Assembly: GCA_037044905.1 (NCBI GenBank)
Contig: JBAOKB010000037.1
Span: 434,001-498,000 of the forward strand
Reading direction: 5' to 3'
DNA length: 64,000 nt
From: Hortaea werneckii
Taxonomy: Eukaryota; Ascomycota; Dothideomycetes; Mycosphaerellales; Teratosphaeriaceae
Part shown: in pieces, positions 11,051 to 20,566 of the stretch
How positions within the stretch are numbered: position 1 is the stretch's first letter
Layout of the letters: each line of letters starts with the position of its first letter
Notes under the pieces: model-generated
The model's input: the letters and a program-made list of their open reading frames with translations, nothing else
Databases searched by the model: none
What the model was told of the DNA's origin: nothing
Made by a program: the position numbers and the translations under genes

Positions 11051-11613
11051 ATGCGTCTTTCTACCATCTTCGTCACTCTAGTGGCCACCGCAACGGCCCT
11101 GACACCTGCTCCTCTCGAGGAACGAAAGGCGGGTGACGGCAAAGACATTGTCAAGTACGCCCGCAAGGCCATCGGGATACCCTATGTATTGGGTGGCGGC
11201 GACTGCAACGGCAAGACTAAGGGTGGCTTCGACTGCTCGGGGCTGAACCTCTACGCACTCTGTAAAGCCACTGGCGAGGAGTTGCCGCACAATTCGCAGG
11301 CCCAGTATAACGACTACAAGAAGCACGGCGGCAAGCGCGTCAAGTGGCAGGATGCTATGCCTGGCGATATGTACTTCTTCACGAAGAACGGTAAGCGACC
11401 TCTTCCTCCCGCTGCAGGTGAGTATGTTCGAGTCGGCGGCTGACACGAATTGATCTAGGGAACTGCAAGACCGGAGTCCACCACACGAACATCATGAGCA
11501 AGAAGGGCCATGTGATCAATGCGCCCGAGCCAGGTCGAGATGTCTCAGAGACGCCCTTCTGGAAGAAGAGCGGCGATCTGGAGATCTGCCCGTACGCGCT
11601 CAGATTCTGGTGA
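11051..11613 (+). CDS. Secreted NlpC/P60 cysteine peptidase (peptidoglycan hydrolase-like)
   Basis: Two exons, 11051-11390 and 11459-11613, joined by a 68-nt intron (GTAAGC...TCTAG), giving 164 residues. Residues 1-17 are a typical signal peptide (MRLSTIFVTLVATATAL). The mature part is one NlpC/P60 domain: the catalytic Cys is C62 in GGFDCSGL, the catalytic His is probably H122 in GVHHTNIM, and a later His-Val-Ile-Asn-Ala-Pro segment matches the third conserved region. In bacteria these enzymes cut the D-Glu-to-diamino-acid bond of peptidoglycan. A fungus has no peptidoglycan, so a secreted copy probably acts on bacteria; an antibacterial or niche role is inference. The intron shows it is a resident eukaryotic gene, not contamination. 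It adjoins the AT-rich relic, a common setting for acquired genes. The frame is intact. Confidence 0.88.
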
Positions 11614-11932
11614 TCGGCGTCTCCCAACCTGTCGGTTGGAACGAGGAAGTATGATGACTTTGTCGCTCGTTATCACGGCTGGAAAAGAGAGCACGGCGGT
11701 GCCAAGTAGGGAACTTGTAACGGTTGGTAACACTGTCTCTACCGCGGAGCTGAATGCGTTCCTGTTTCTTCAGAGGTAGCTCGACATCAATGAAGATTTT
11801 CGTGGCCACGAACAAAGATTCCATTTGCGAAACGATTACTCGCATATCCAGTGATGTCACCGGCCACCTAAGCCAAAACTCATCTCATCGTAATCGCATT
11901 CATGATTTCGTCCTAGCAAAGCCACATTTGCT
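11614..11932. other. Convergent 3' spacer
   Basis: About 320 bases between the NlpC/P60 and RIO1 stop codons, presumably the two 3' UTRs. Nothing else recognised. Confidence 0.6.
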
Positions 11933-13700
11933 CTATTTCTTGCCACGCGAATGCTTGTTCACAAGCGCCTTCTTGACATGCTTCGGCATCTTGTTCTTCC
12001 TCCCCTCACGCTTTTCTTCCTTCACTAGCGCCTTATGCGCCTTCTTAGAATCCTTATCCTCGAACCGTTTACCCCGCGGTCGGTCATCGCCATGTCTCTT
12101 CCCCCGCCTCTCGCTGGGCGGTACTGGGTCGCCGTTCTCATCGAGCTCCTCTTCTTCTGAATCCGACGGCGAAGATGAACCGTCTTCTTGCTCGTCATTT
12201 TCGGCTGCATCACCTTTCCCAGGTGGCTGCACAGCACCGCCGGCCGCGAGAAGATCCGAGTACACCAGCTCGCCGCCCTCTCCACGCTGCAGCTTGTCCG
12301 CATCACGCTCAATGTCGTATACCTGCTGCAGCGTCTGCGGGATGTACTGCTGCCTGAAAACCTCATCATCCACGTCTCTCTCCCCTTCAGTCTTCTCCTC
12401 GCCCTCTTGCGCTCGGGTCTCATACAACTTCTCCAGACTCTCCCTCATCCCCGCGTCCTCGGTCGTGCCTTCCATCGCCGTCACGAAGCCGAAAACCGAT
12501 CGCTCGGACAGCGTGTCGATGCCTTTCCGACGGAAAAAGTCTGAAACGTTTTGATATCCATCCGTAAAAATTCCAGCGAGCGCGGGTGATCATGCTCCAC
12601 GGATTGTGAGACATCGATAACGTGCAGTTTGCTGTCGTGGTAAAGAAGGTTGTACTCTGACAAATCCGCATGCACAAGGCGGCAAACCTGGTACATCTTG
12701 CGCATGTATGCCAGCAGCGTAAGATAAACGTCATGCCACTTGCCAGCCACGTCCTCAGCGGCTTGCGCATCGGCTTCGTCAGGGTCAGCGGTATCCTTGG
12801 CCGTGGGCGAGGTAAATTCAAAGTCTCGGAGTCGCGGAGCTGGCCAGCCTTTGGCGTTGCCTAGGAAGCCCATAACGAGCACGTGTGCCTTGAGAGCGAC
12901 GGGTTCCGGACACGGGATCCCGGCGTTCCATAACCGGCGCAGGTTGCGGAACTCTTTCTCAGCCCAGACTTTCACCATCGCCCGATTGCTGCTCTTGTTA
13001 TACCCGCCCTTGAATCTGAACTCGCCCGCCACGTACTTCTCCCGGTCCTTGAAGACGAGGATGCTCGTCTTGTACACTTTGATCGCTCTGTGCATTGCTT
13101 TGACGGGCGCTTCGCCCTCGACCTCGTCTTGTGGGATTGTTACGGCGTGGTAGACGTTGGCTTCCTTGCCGGTCGACAAGACTCCGTTGATCTCGCTTAC
13201 AGTGTTTCGATTGACCATCTGGAGGAGGATCATCTTCGTCCGAGGGTCAAGCACCTGCTCCGTGGTCGCTCGGTCCGCTTTCTCTGCGCCATGATGCTTG
13301 CTCCCACCTCCTAAGCCGGCTTCAAGGTCACTCAATTTTAACTTGGACGTGTGCTTTGATAAGCTTTTGATTTGGTCGTCTACTGTGGCTTTGGTGTTGA
13401 GTTGTGGGTTTGCTTTGGGTTTCTGATCTGCTGGTATCGAACTGTCTTGCATCTTTCTCTGACGGTTGTATGCTTTCGTGTAATCGGATGGATTTGCGGT
13501 TTGCAGGTCGCTGTCGGAATGTCGTCCTCGGAGTTGAAGAGATCGTCGTAGTACTCGTCGTTGGCAGCTTCATCTTCCTGCTCGTCATGACCACTGCCTG
13601 GCATTTGGTTTTTCTGTGTTTGACCATCTGGTATGTAGCCTTCGTTGGCCACGAAATTGTGCGGCGGCTGGATGCCATGGGCTGGACTGGGCTCTGCCAT
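11933..13700 (-). CDS. RIO1: RIO1 atypical protein kinase, two frame breaks
   Basis: Serine kinase/ATPase needed for late cytoplasmic maturation of the 40S ribosomal subunit (18S rRNA processing, factor release). Intronless. Read from Met at 13700 (MAEPSPAHG). The P-loop is STGKEANVYHA, the catalytic loop VHADLSEYN, and the metal loop DVSQSVEHDHP; the C-terminus is acidic and then Lys/Arg-rich (ending NKHSRGKK), all typical of RIO1. Two single bases are missing relative to a continuous frame: one C at 13516-13517 (coding CC) and one A at 12549-12552 (coding AAAA). With both added the frame is 589 residues and reads continuously through DLQTANPSDYTKAYNRQR and through DFFRRKGIDTLSERSVFGF. RIO1 is essential in yeast, so two disabling mutations in a haploid genome are unlikely; consensus error is favoured. 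A longer start at 13718 is possible. Divergent from the gene at 14081. Confidence 0.93.
12549..12552 (-). other. Single-base frame break in RIO1 (A run)
   Basis: Coding-strand AAAA; five A would continue from RMDIK into NVSDFFRRKG, a conserved RIO1 segment. Confidence 0.8.
13516..13517 (-). other. Single-base frame break in RIO1 (C run)
   Basis: Coding-strand CC; CCC would join EDDIPD to SDLQTANPSDYTK in one frame. Confidence 0.75.
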
Positions 13701-14080
13701 GGTGCAACGGAATGTCAATATACTTCAACGATTTGGCAAAAAGAATGGAAAAGAGTGGCTGAAAGTGTAGGAAGAGTGGGAAAGGGTAGCCGCGCAAAAA
13801 GTGCCCCACGATGGCCAGGCACAGTCACTGTCACATGCAAAGAAACTTTCCACATTCGCTACTGACGAAATTCTGCGCACGGATGCTTGCGCGCCTTCCA
13901 AGGTTCCCGCTGAGCCGCTTCGCGTGGGGGAAACGGGTCCCTGCGTTTCGGCAACCGGAGACCGGCGAGGCACCATAGCGGTTGATAGCCGCCGTGTGCA
14001 TCTTTGACCGCCGGCAGAGCGTTTGGACTGGACCGAGCAGACATATCGGTGCGACAGGATATTGGGACTGCATAGGAGCC
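13701..14080. promoter_or_regulatory. Shared divergent promoter, RIO1 and neighbour
   Basis: 380 bases between two divergently transcribed genes with no gene of its own; it must hold both leaders and promoters. No specific element identified. Confidence 0.5.
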
Positions 14081-15741
14081 ATGGCAGCGAGGAGGCCGCC
14101 CTCGATCTGTCTGGCGTGTCAGGCCAGGCAGGCAGTGCATGGCCGAAGACGGCCGAGTGTGGTGAAGAGACGGAAGTTAGACACGATGGCAATCAGTGGC
14201 GAAGGACGAGACATGATGTTGGAGAACGCCAGCAGCGCGGTCACGTACTCCATCGGCACTCCGAAGAAGAGGACAGAGCTTGATAGGCAGGAGCGCAGCA
14301 ATGTAGTCGTCTCAGGCAGACCAAAACGGTGGAGGATTGACGTCCAGCTGCCCGACTTGCGTGAGTCACTCGAGAGCCTGGAGCAGCTGTGGCAGGACAA
14401 AGACAAGCGGTTGAAAGTGTTGCGGACGCTATCAAATCCATGGCCGAAAGAACGCCACCCACTACACAATGAACATTTCACGCCTTCTGATACCATCACC
14501 CGTTCCGAGCTCCCTGAGGCGAACGCAGCACCCGTGCCACCAGACGTCTTTAGACAGCGTCTCTTGTCCGCGAGCTCGGACAAGGGTGCGCGACAAGTAA
14601 TACGTACCCAACTCCTCCGATGTGAGACACCTCGCGATATCAATCGAGTCGTAGCGGCAGCCCTCGTCTTAGGCCGACCGGCTCGCCTCCACCTTGCTGC
14701 TCTCCACGAGCCTATCATGCGTGCCCTGTATCGATGTCGAAACAATGTCAGCGATAGCGCCATCCTTGACTGTCTTTCCGGGCTCCGCAGCAGGTTCAGC
14801 ATTTACGGTATCCCATTCGACCCGCAGTTCATCCAGCTCGGATTGAAATTCGCCGCGCGCACGAGGAGCGTAAAGGGTATGAAGAAATACCTGCACGCAT
14901 TGAAGGAACGGCGCGCCAAAATGACGAGTAACGTATTCCGAGCCATCATCGCAAAGTTCAGTATCGGCCATCGAGGGCTAGGCGAGATTCGAAACGGACG
15001 GTGGCGCCGTGCAGATCTCCTGCAGGTCTTGACCGGATTTGACGACTGCAAGCATTTACCATCAGAGGAGCAGTACCATCTCGAAACATTCCTGGACCGC
15101 GAGGATTGGCAGTATCTTCACGGCTGGATCGCCGTACTTGCCCGCTGTCGCCATACCGACGCCATCTGGCGTGAGTGGGAGCGATGGAAAGTCAGCGAAT
15201 CACGCATCCACCCCAAACCGCTAGCCAGCGCCCACTGCTTCAACACCACCAGATTACGCGGCGACTACTGGTTTCTTGAGCAGATGACCTACTCAGGCGG
15301 GCTGAAAGAAGCCTGGCTCATCCTCGCGGAGTCCGAGATCGATTTCGGCGCGCTCAAAGAGCGCATTCGCGACTGTCTACTTGAAGGGTGTCGAGTACGC
15401 CGGGATCTGCTGGTCGGAGACGATCCGCCAAGACCTCGTGAGAAAATACGACACCGATCTGCGGAAAGTCGAGGCCGCGCTCGGCGTCCGTTGGGTCCCC
15501 TCGCCGGATTCTGGGATAGTGCAAAGGGCTACCATGAATGACCGAGGACCAGTGGACGGTCATGGAACGTCTGGCGGCCAAGGATTTCAAGTTGGAAGAG
15601 GATTTCGGATATCCCTACGACGGTGAAGGCGAGGAGGGGATTGTGCCGTTGAGAGATCGTCCGCTGCATGATGCTGAGGAGCTTGAAGAAGAGAAGCCCA
15701 AGAGGCCTTGGGTTCGGGTGAAGATGCATGGCGGACCTTGA
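14081..15741 (+). CDS. Mitochondrial-type PPR-like protein, two frame breaks
   Basis: Read from ATG at 14081 (context GAGCCATGG), intronless. The N-terminus (MAARRPPSICLACQARQAVHGRRRP) is basic and free of acidic residues, like a mitochondrial presequence. The body is helical with pairs such as 'SDSAILDCLSGLRSRFSIYG' and 'RSVKGMKKYLHALKERRAK', resembling fungal pentatricopeptide-repeat-type organelle proteins; the exact family is not recognised. Two single extra bases break the frame: one G in 15386-15388 (between LLEG and VEYAGICWSET) and one A at 15537-15538 (before MTEDQWTVMERLAAKDF). Removing both gives 552 residues. Both insertions are in one gene, whereas the other frame breaks in the window are missing bases. 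Function inferred only from organelle-targeting look and repeat-like helices. Confidence 0.7.
15386..15388 (+). other. Single-base frame break (G run, one extra)
   Basis: GGG where GG would keep the frame from DCLLEG into VEYAGICWSETIRQ. Confidence 0.65.
15537..15538 (+). other. Single-base frame break (AA, one extra)
   Basis: AA where a single A keeps the frame into MTEDQWTVMERLAAKDF. Confidence 0.6.
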
Positions 15742-16317
15742 ATGTGTGTTGACATGGTCACAGGGGAAGCGTGGGAATCTCAGACGTGCCAATGCTCGAG
15801 CGCTTGATGTTGAGCTTGGAAAGTACATGCCATCAGCCATAGACGGTCTCGATAGGGGGAGAAGGAGGAAATCACGGTCGCGGCGGAGAGCAAGCGACAC
15901 TGCTTGGAAACCGACACGACATTGACGAATAGACGAAATTTTGCATTGCGTGATAGCGTTCGGTTTTCGGTTACAGTACTTAGATGTTCATCTCATCTCA
16001 CTTTGAACAATTCAAGTCATCACAAAGCTTGGCTTTATGGGCCCTGTTAGGCAAAGTCAAAAGGGGGGCTGGCTTATATTTGATACAAATCAATTGGAAA
16101 AATGGTATAAGGCTCACACGAGCACCACGGCAATGCAAACATAGAGGCCTTAAACCGCTGGTACCTAGTTATGCTTCCAATGCTGTGCCTAAGCCAGGCC
16201 AAAAAGCCTTCCCATTCATGCAAAAACTATACAAATTCCCGGTCCTCTTGTTTCCAATATCCATTGATCCCGGAAGAGGCCCTCTAAAAGTAATTTTCCC
16301 CTTCACTTGTAGACACT
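15742..16317. other. Convergent 3' spacer
   Basis: About 575 bases between two convergent stop codons. No gene-like frame, repeat or RNA gene recognised. Confidence 0.6.
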
Positions 16318-18974
16318 TTAGTCTTCAGTCAGATCACCATACTCCCACATGCCCCTCCTCTCCTCCTTAGCCTCAGCCTCCCTCTTCCTCAGATCCTCAA
16401 GGATCATCTCAGTCCCCTTGGCGCGCTCAAACGCCCTCAGCTTCTTAGGCACCATCGCAAGGCCCTCGCTGACCACCTCGGCGTTGATGCTCTGCGTCGC
16501 GGACTTGGACTCCTGGTCCATAAGCGTCACCCACATGACGTTGTCCTTGGTATCGTTGAACTCGACGTTGGCCACCAGCGACCGCTCGACCGTGACGTCG
16601 TTGAGGAACGCGACCGACTCGCGGAGGTACTCGGGGGCGGTCGGGAACTGCACGAAGGCGAGAGCAGCGTCCACGGCTTGCGGGCGGAGCTTCTGCACGC
16701 CGAACTTGGCTGCGTCGAGAGGTCGGAGCGCGCTCCATGGCTGGTCTCGCTGTTGCCGTAGTCGATGTAGACCACTTCGGAGGTCTTGTTGTCGCGGTCG
16801 TTGCGGCGCACGCGGGCGCGGTACCAGACGCCATCTTCGGTGAACTTGGCCGAGACGATGTCGCCGGCCTTGGGTGGCTGCGGAGGGGCTGGCTGTTGCC
16901 GGGTGAGATGTGGAAGTTGGCAAATTCCTTCATGAGCGAGTCGAGGTTGGCTTTGCCTGAGCCGATCATTTGCACCTTCAGACGGGCGGTGTTAGGGTCG
17001 ACGTAAGTGACCGTGACGTCTCTGTAGTCCTTGGTCCTAGGTGCTGCGTCGCCGTTGACGCCGTTCGTTGCAGGAGCCTCCTCAAGGTCCTCGCCGTTCT
17101 CAGCTGCCTCCTGCGACGGGTCCCAGTCATGCCACATGCCCTTCCTGGCCTCCTTGGCCTTCTGCTCGGCAGCGAAGAGCTCGTTGGCATTGCCAGACTT
17201 TTCGGCGCTGTACGCGTGCACAGAGGCTAGACCTTCCTCGACGAGCAGACGGCCAAAGCTCTCCCGGTTGACGTACAGCTGGCCGATGAAACCACCCTGC
17301 TTGTCGTTGTCCTCGACGTCGATCTCGACATCGCGCTGCATACACCTCCTGGTGGCGAAATCGTGTGCTTCCTGACCGAAAGGCTCGGCTGTGTCGTTGA
17401 GGCCTCTTGCGCTTCTGGGTGCGCGGATGCCACCCAGGACGAAGGTCAGCTTAGCGTTCTCACGCGGCACAAGGACGGTGAACCTGCTGCCAGCCTTCAC
17501 AAAGTCGACGACGGCAGGGACCTTCCTTTGCCGGGAGAGGAGCGTTAGCTGTCGCTTTGCCTTCTCAAGGGACTCGCTGTAGTCAACGTATGTAGGTTGT
17601 TTGGGCGGCTTCGGCTCCACATTCCCTTCTGCTCTTTCTGCGCCGCCTCTTCTGCGGCCAACAGCTCATCGTAGATCGGGCTCCGGTCCGGATCGTCCAT
17701 ACGGTGGCGGATCACCGAGGCGTAACCGTTCTCGACAAGCATCAGGGCGACATTCTTGTTGTTGTTTGACACAGTGCACATCTCACGCTCGTCATAGCCC
17801 TCAGTCGCTGGGCGCTTGCCATCAGTTTGAACCTTGACGTGTTTACCAATGAGGCGCTTGCGCAAGAACTCTTTAGCTTCGGCTCCGAAAGGTGACTGCT
17901 TTGGGTCCGTAGGCTTAGGCTGTCGTACACTGCTGAGGTTGATGCGCTTTTCCTGGCCAACCTTGTTGCGAATGTACAGGGTGTCGGCAGAGAAGACACG
18001 GCTCACAATGGCCTCCGCCTCGCCGGATGCACCTGTTCGTTGTTGCACTGTGCCTCTGAATAGCCCCTTCTGACCATCCTTCGCCGACTTCTCAGCTTGT
18101 CTCAGCTTACCCATCTCCGGGCCAAGCCATGTGGAATGGTGGTCGACGCAGCGTGCCAGACCCTCCTTAAGCAAGAATTCCGCAATGTTGCCAACAGGAT
18201 GTCTTACCGATCCGACCAAGATGCCGTTCGGTGAAACGCCTAAAAGTTGGACTTGAACGCTTCGTTGCAATAATCGGTCTTCAACAAAAGCTTGCGCTTC
18301 GTTTCCAAACGGCTCAGCAGGTTGCGTTGTCCCGTCCGAAGGGTTCGTTCTCGCGGTCGTTGGTGCTCTCAGGCCGGCAACAAGCACTGTGGTCTGCACG
18401 TGCTGATTCGGGAGACCATCAATCGGCAGATCAGTCGGTCACCGCTCAGCACACGCTCGACAATAGTCTCAATTGAACCGGCTTTGTGGGACTCTACGAA
18501 AGCCTTCGTGTCCGGAATCTCGCGCACATTCTGTATTTGCTTGGGCTTCACTGCCCACAGGCCTTTCTCGTCTGCCTTGGCATGCGCTTCGAGGGCCTGC
18601 AGCTTCTCCAGCAGTTCCGAAGCAGCAGGCGATTCGGCTTTGCGCTCGGCGTCGTCTCGTAGCTTTGCCCAGCCTTCCTGCACGATCAAGTCGGGTAGTT
18701 GCTGTCCGTTGGCAAGCTGCACAATGCCGTACTCGCGGTTGGCGCCGCCGACCTTTTGCGGTATCACATAGAGCACCTTGAATTGCACCATTTTGCCCAC
18801 GCACATTTTGCGGATGAAGTCTCGAGATTCGAAGGCGCAGAGCTCATCTTGCTGTAGTCGCGGTGCATTGATGAAAGCGAGGCTCAGCGTGCGTTCTTGT
18901 CGGTTCTTGTTCTGAAGAATCAAAGTGTCGCCGGAGAGCACGCTCTTCACTTTCGCTTCCATGGGCGCGGACAT
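16318..18974 (-). CDS. SND1: Tudor staphylococcal nuclease (SND1/Tudor-SN), four frame breaks
   Basis: Multi-domain RNA-associated protein: four tandem staphylococcal-nuclease-like domains, then a Tudor domain fused to a partial fifth SN fold. In other eukaryotes it acts in RISC-linked RNA decay, stress granules and splicing. The order is readable: SN1 from MEAKVKSVLSGDTLIL, SN2 from TIVERVLSGDRLI, SN3 from AIVSRVFSADTLYIRN, SN4 from PAVVDFVKAGSRFTVLV, and Tudor with GVWYRARVRRNDRD and VVYIDYGNSE, ending GMWEYGDLTED. Intronless. Four single C bases are missing on the coding strand, in C runs at 18410-18412, 17613-17614, 16885-16888 and 16739-16740; with all four the frame is 886 residues, the normal family length, and each joint reads through conserved sequence. 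Each change goes in the same direction. Four independent lesions in a conserved gene with otherwise perfect sequence point to consensus error. Confidence 0.95.
16739..16740 (-). other. Frame break in SND1 (C run, Tudor domain)
   Basis: Coding CC; CCC continues from YGNSETS into PWSALRPLDAAKFG. Confidence 0.8.
16885..16888 (-). other. Frame break in SND1 (C run, before Tudor)
   Basis: Coding CCCC; CCCCC continues from SPGNSQP into PQPPKAGDIVSAKF. Confidence 0.8.
17613..17614 (-). other. Frame break in SND1 (C run, SN3/SN4 linker)
   Basis: Coding CC; CCC continues from KEQKGMWS into PKPPKQPTYVDYSE. Confidence 0.8.
18410..18412 (-). other. Frame break in SND1 (C run, SN2)
   Basis: Coding CCC; CCCC continues from LICRLMVS into PNQHVQTTVLVAGLR. 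Confidence 0.8.
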
Positions 18975-19616
18975 TTTGGCGGTCGAGGATTGAGGGGACG
19001 GGTTCGGGCTTTGATGGAAAGTGTCGAGAGACTGGCGGTCGGAGGAGGAGTGGACAAGTTGAGTCAGACTCTACAGCAGGAAATTGTGTTGGAAAAGTAA
19101 ATGCAAAGTCGAAAGGGAGTAACAAACAACTGTCGCGTGCTCAATGCGGTCTGCCTCGTGTCTTGAAATTCAAAATCTCGAGACAGCTGTCCAAGCAAGT
19201 GTGGGGCAAGTTCGCGGAGACGCTTCGTCTCGCAATGTCCCTGCATGGATTGATGTCACAGTGGCGACCGCTGCAATACCATTTGCCTTCTTTACATTCA
19301 CTCAATGTGGTTAGCGGGCATGTGACTATGCTAGCAACTTCGAGGCTACCTAGCAATTCGACGAAGAAGCAGAAGAAAAAATTGGTTGAGAGACGCCATC
19401 ATTCACAGCTCACAGACGTAGAGCGTCGCTTTGCCTCGCGACGACAGTTTGGACGGACCTGCAGGCATCAACACGACCTATTTATGTCCAATGAGGCTCT
19501 GCTAAAGTACGTTAAGCAAATGGTAGACCGACTTCGAGCCATCTCCCTGAGTTGCGCCCAGCCAAATACTCATACGCCGCCGCATCCGACTAGAGCAAGC
19601 TCTTGATGGTGTTACA
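18975..19616. other. SND1 promoter side / spacer
   Basis: About 640 bases upstream of SND1. A plus-strand open frame (19163-19606) has no recognisable domain and overlaps the next gene's 3' side, so it is not called. Confidence 0.55.
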
Positions 19617-20297
19617 TCACTCTCCATCGTCGGTTTCCCCGTCTTGGATGTCCCCAGCACCCTGTGGCCGATATTGGAAAGTACAGCTGAAACTCCGTAA
19701 ACGTCCGTGCCAACCAATCTCATACAGGTTGTCATAGCCCGGGTAGGTGACAGGGAGAGCGTCGTGCGAAGTGCAATCGTAGTCACTGCAGCATCAAGTT
19801 CTTAGCGTTTCAAGCCAGCAAAAAAGTACAAGAAGGGAAAAAGGGACAGCAAAGACAATGGCGAGTGCTTACCTGTGCATGGAGCAGGTAGCTCCCATAT
19901 CTGGACCGAAGCCGTCAGGCCAAAAGTCCCAATCCTCGAACGAATAGCAACTGCCCATGATGGGTACCACGTAGCGACATTCGCCAGACCAGCCCGGTAG
20001 AGCACACATATAGCACCCGCCTGGGTTGCCTCGCCTGATGTTGAACCTGGCGTTCATTGGGTCATGGGGAGAAAATGGCGCCCCGGCGTTCTCTTTCGTT
20101 GCATTTGTTGAGCGAGTGATGGAGCCGTTAGCTTGTCTGACTGCATTCAGAGGTGATGGCGAATGCGTGAACGGAAACGCGATTACGATACCCCCGACAC
20201 AAAGCATCGCGGCTATAGAGTATGTCAATCGCGTTGGTGCGGCTGGTACTGGTAGTCTGTGAATTGAATGGTTGGTGAGCAGTCGAGAAGTAAGCAT
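19617..20297 (-). CDS. Small secreted cysteine-rich protein (effector-like)
   Basis: Two exons, 20297-19873 and 19785-19617, joined by an 87-nt intron (19872-19786, GTAAGC...TGCAG); phases agree and give 197 residues. A hydrophobic segment (LTYSIAAMLCVGGIVIAF) near residues 25-43 is a signal peptide or anchor. The mature part is Cys-rich with the core GGCYMCALPGWSGEC, GSCYSF, FGPDMGATCS, DYDCTS and SFSCTF, a spacing seen in small secreted ascomycete proteins with a beta-strand 'C..W.G.C...FGPD.GA.C' pattern. The tail is acidic. A TATA-like ATAAATA lies only 33 bases upstream of the first ATG, so transcription may start close to or beyond it; translation from Met31 (20207) would leave a more ordinary signal peptide (MLCVGGIVIAFPF). 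The role is unknown; an effector function is speculation. Confidence 0.75.
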
Positions 20298-20329
20298 ACA
20301 TGCTGAATCAAAACCAACTGTGTGAAGAG

Positions 20330-20336
20330 TATTTAT
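20330..20336 (-). promoter_or_regulatory. TATA-like element near the secreted protein gene
   Basis: ATAAATA on the minus strand, 33 bases before the ATG at 20297. The very short distance bears on which ATG is used. Confidence 0.3.
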
Positions 20337-20566
20337 CTATCAGACGGCAGGTGCAAGTGACTGTTCGTTCGCCTGCAGGTTCGCCCAATGCGGACATTGA
20401 GAGTAAGTGCAACAAACATCGCAAACATGTGCAACTGCATGTGTGACAGCCCACTCCAACTTGTATGACCTGGATGCCTGTGACGAATATTAAGCGAGGT
20501 GGGTTGCTAGATCTCCTATCCAGAACAATTTGCATGCTGCATCAAAAGCCTCCACCGTTTTGCTCA

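Noticed and set aside
16318..18974. Programmed ribosomal frameshifting as explanation of the SND1 breaks
   Set aside because: Four separate sites without slippery-site plus structure signatures in one gene, and similar breaks in unrelated genes nearby, make this unlikely.
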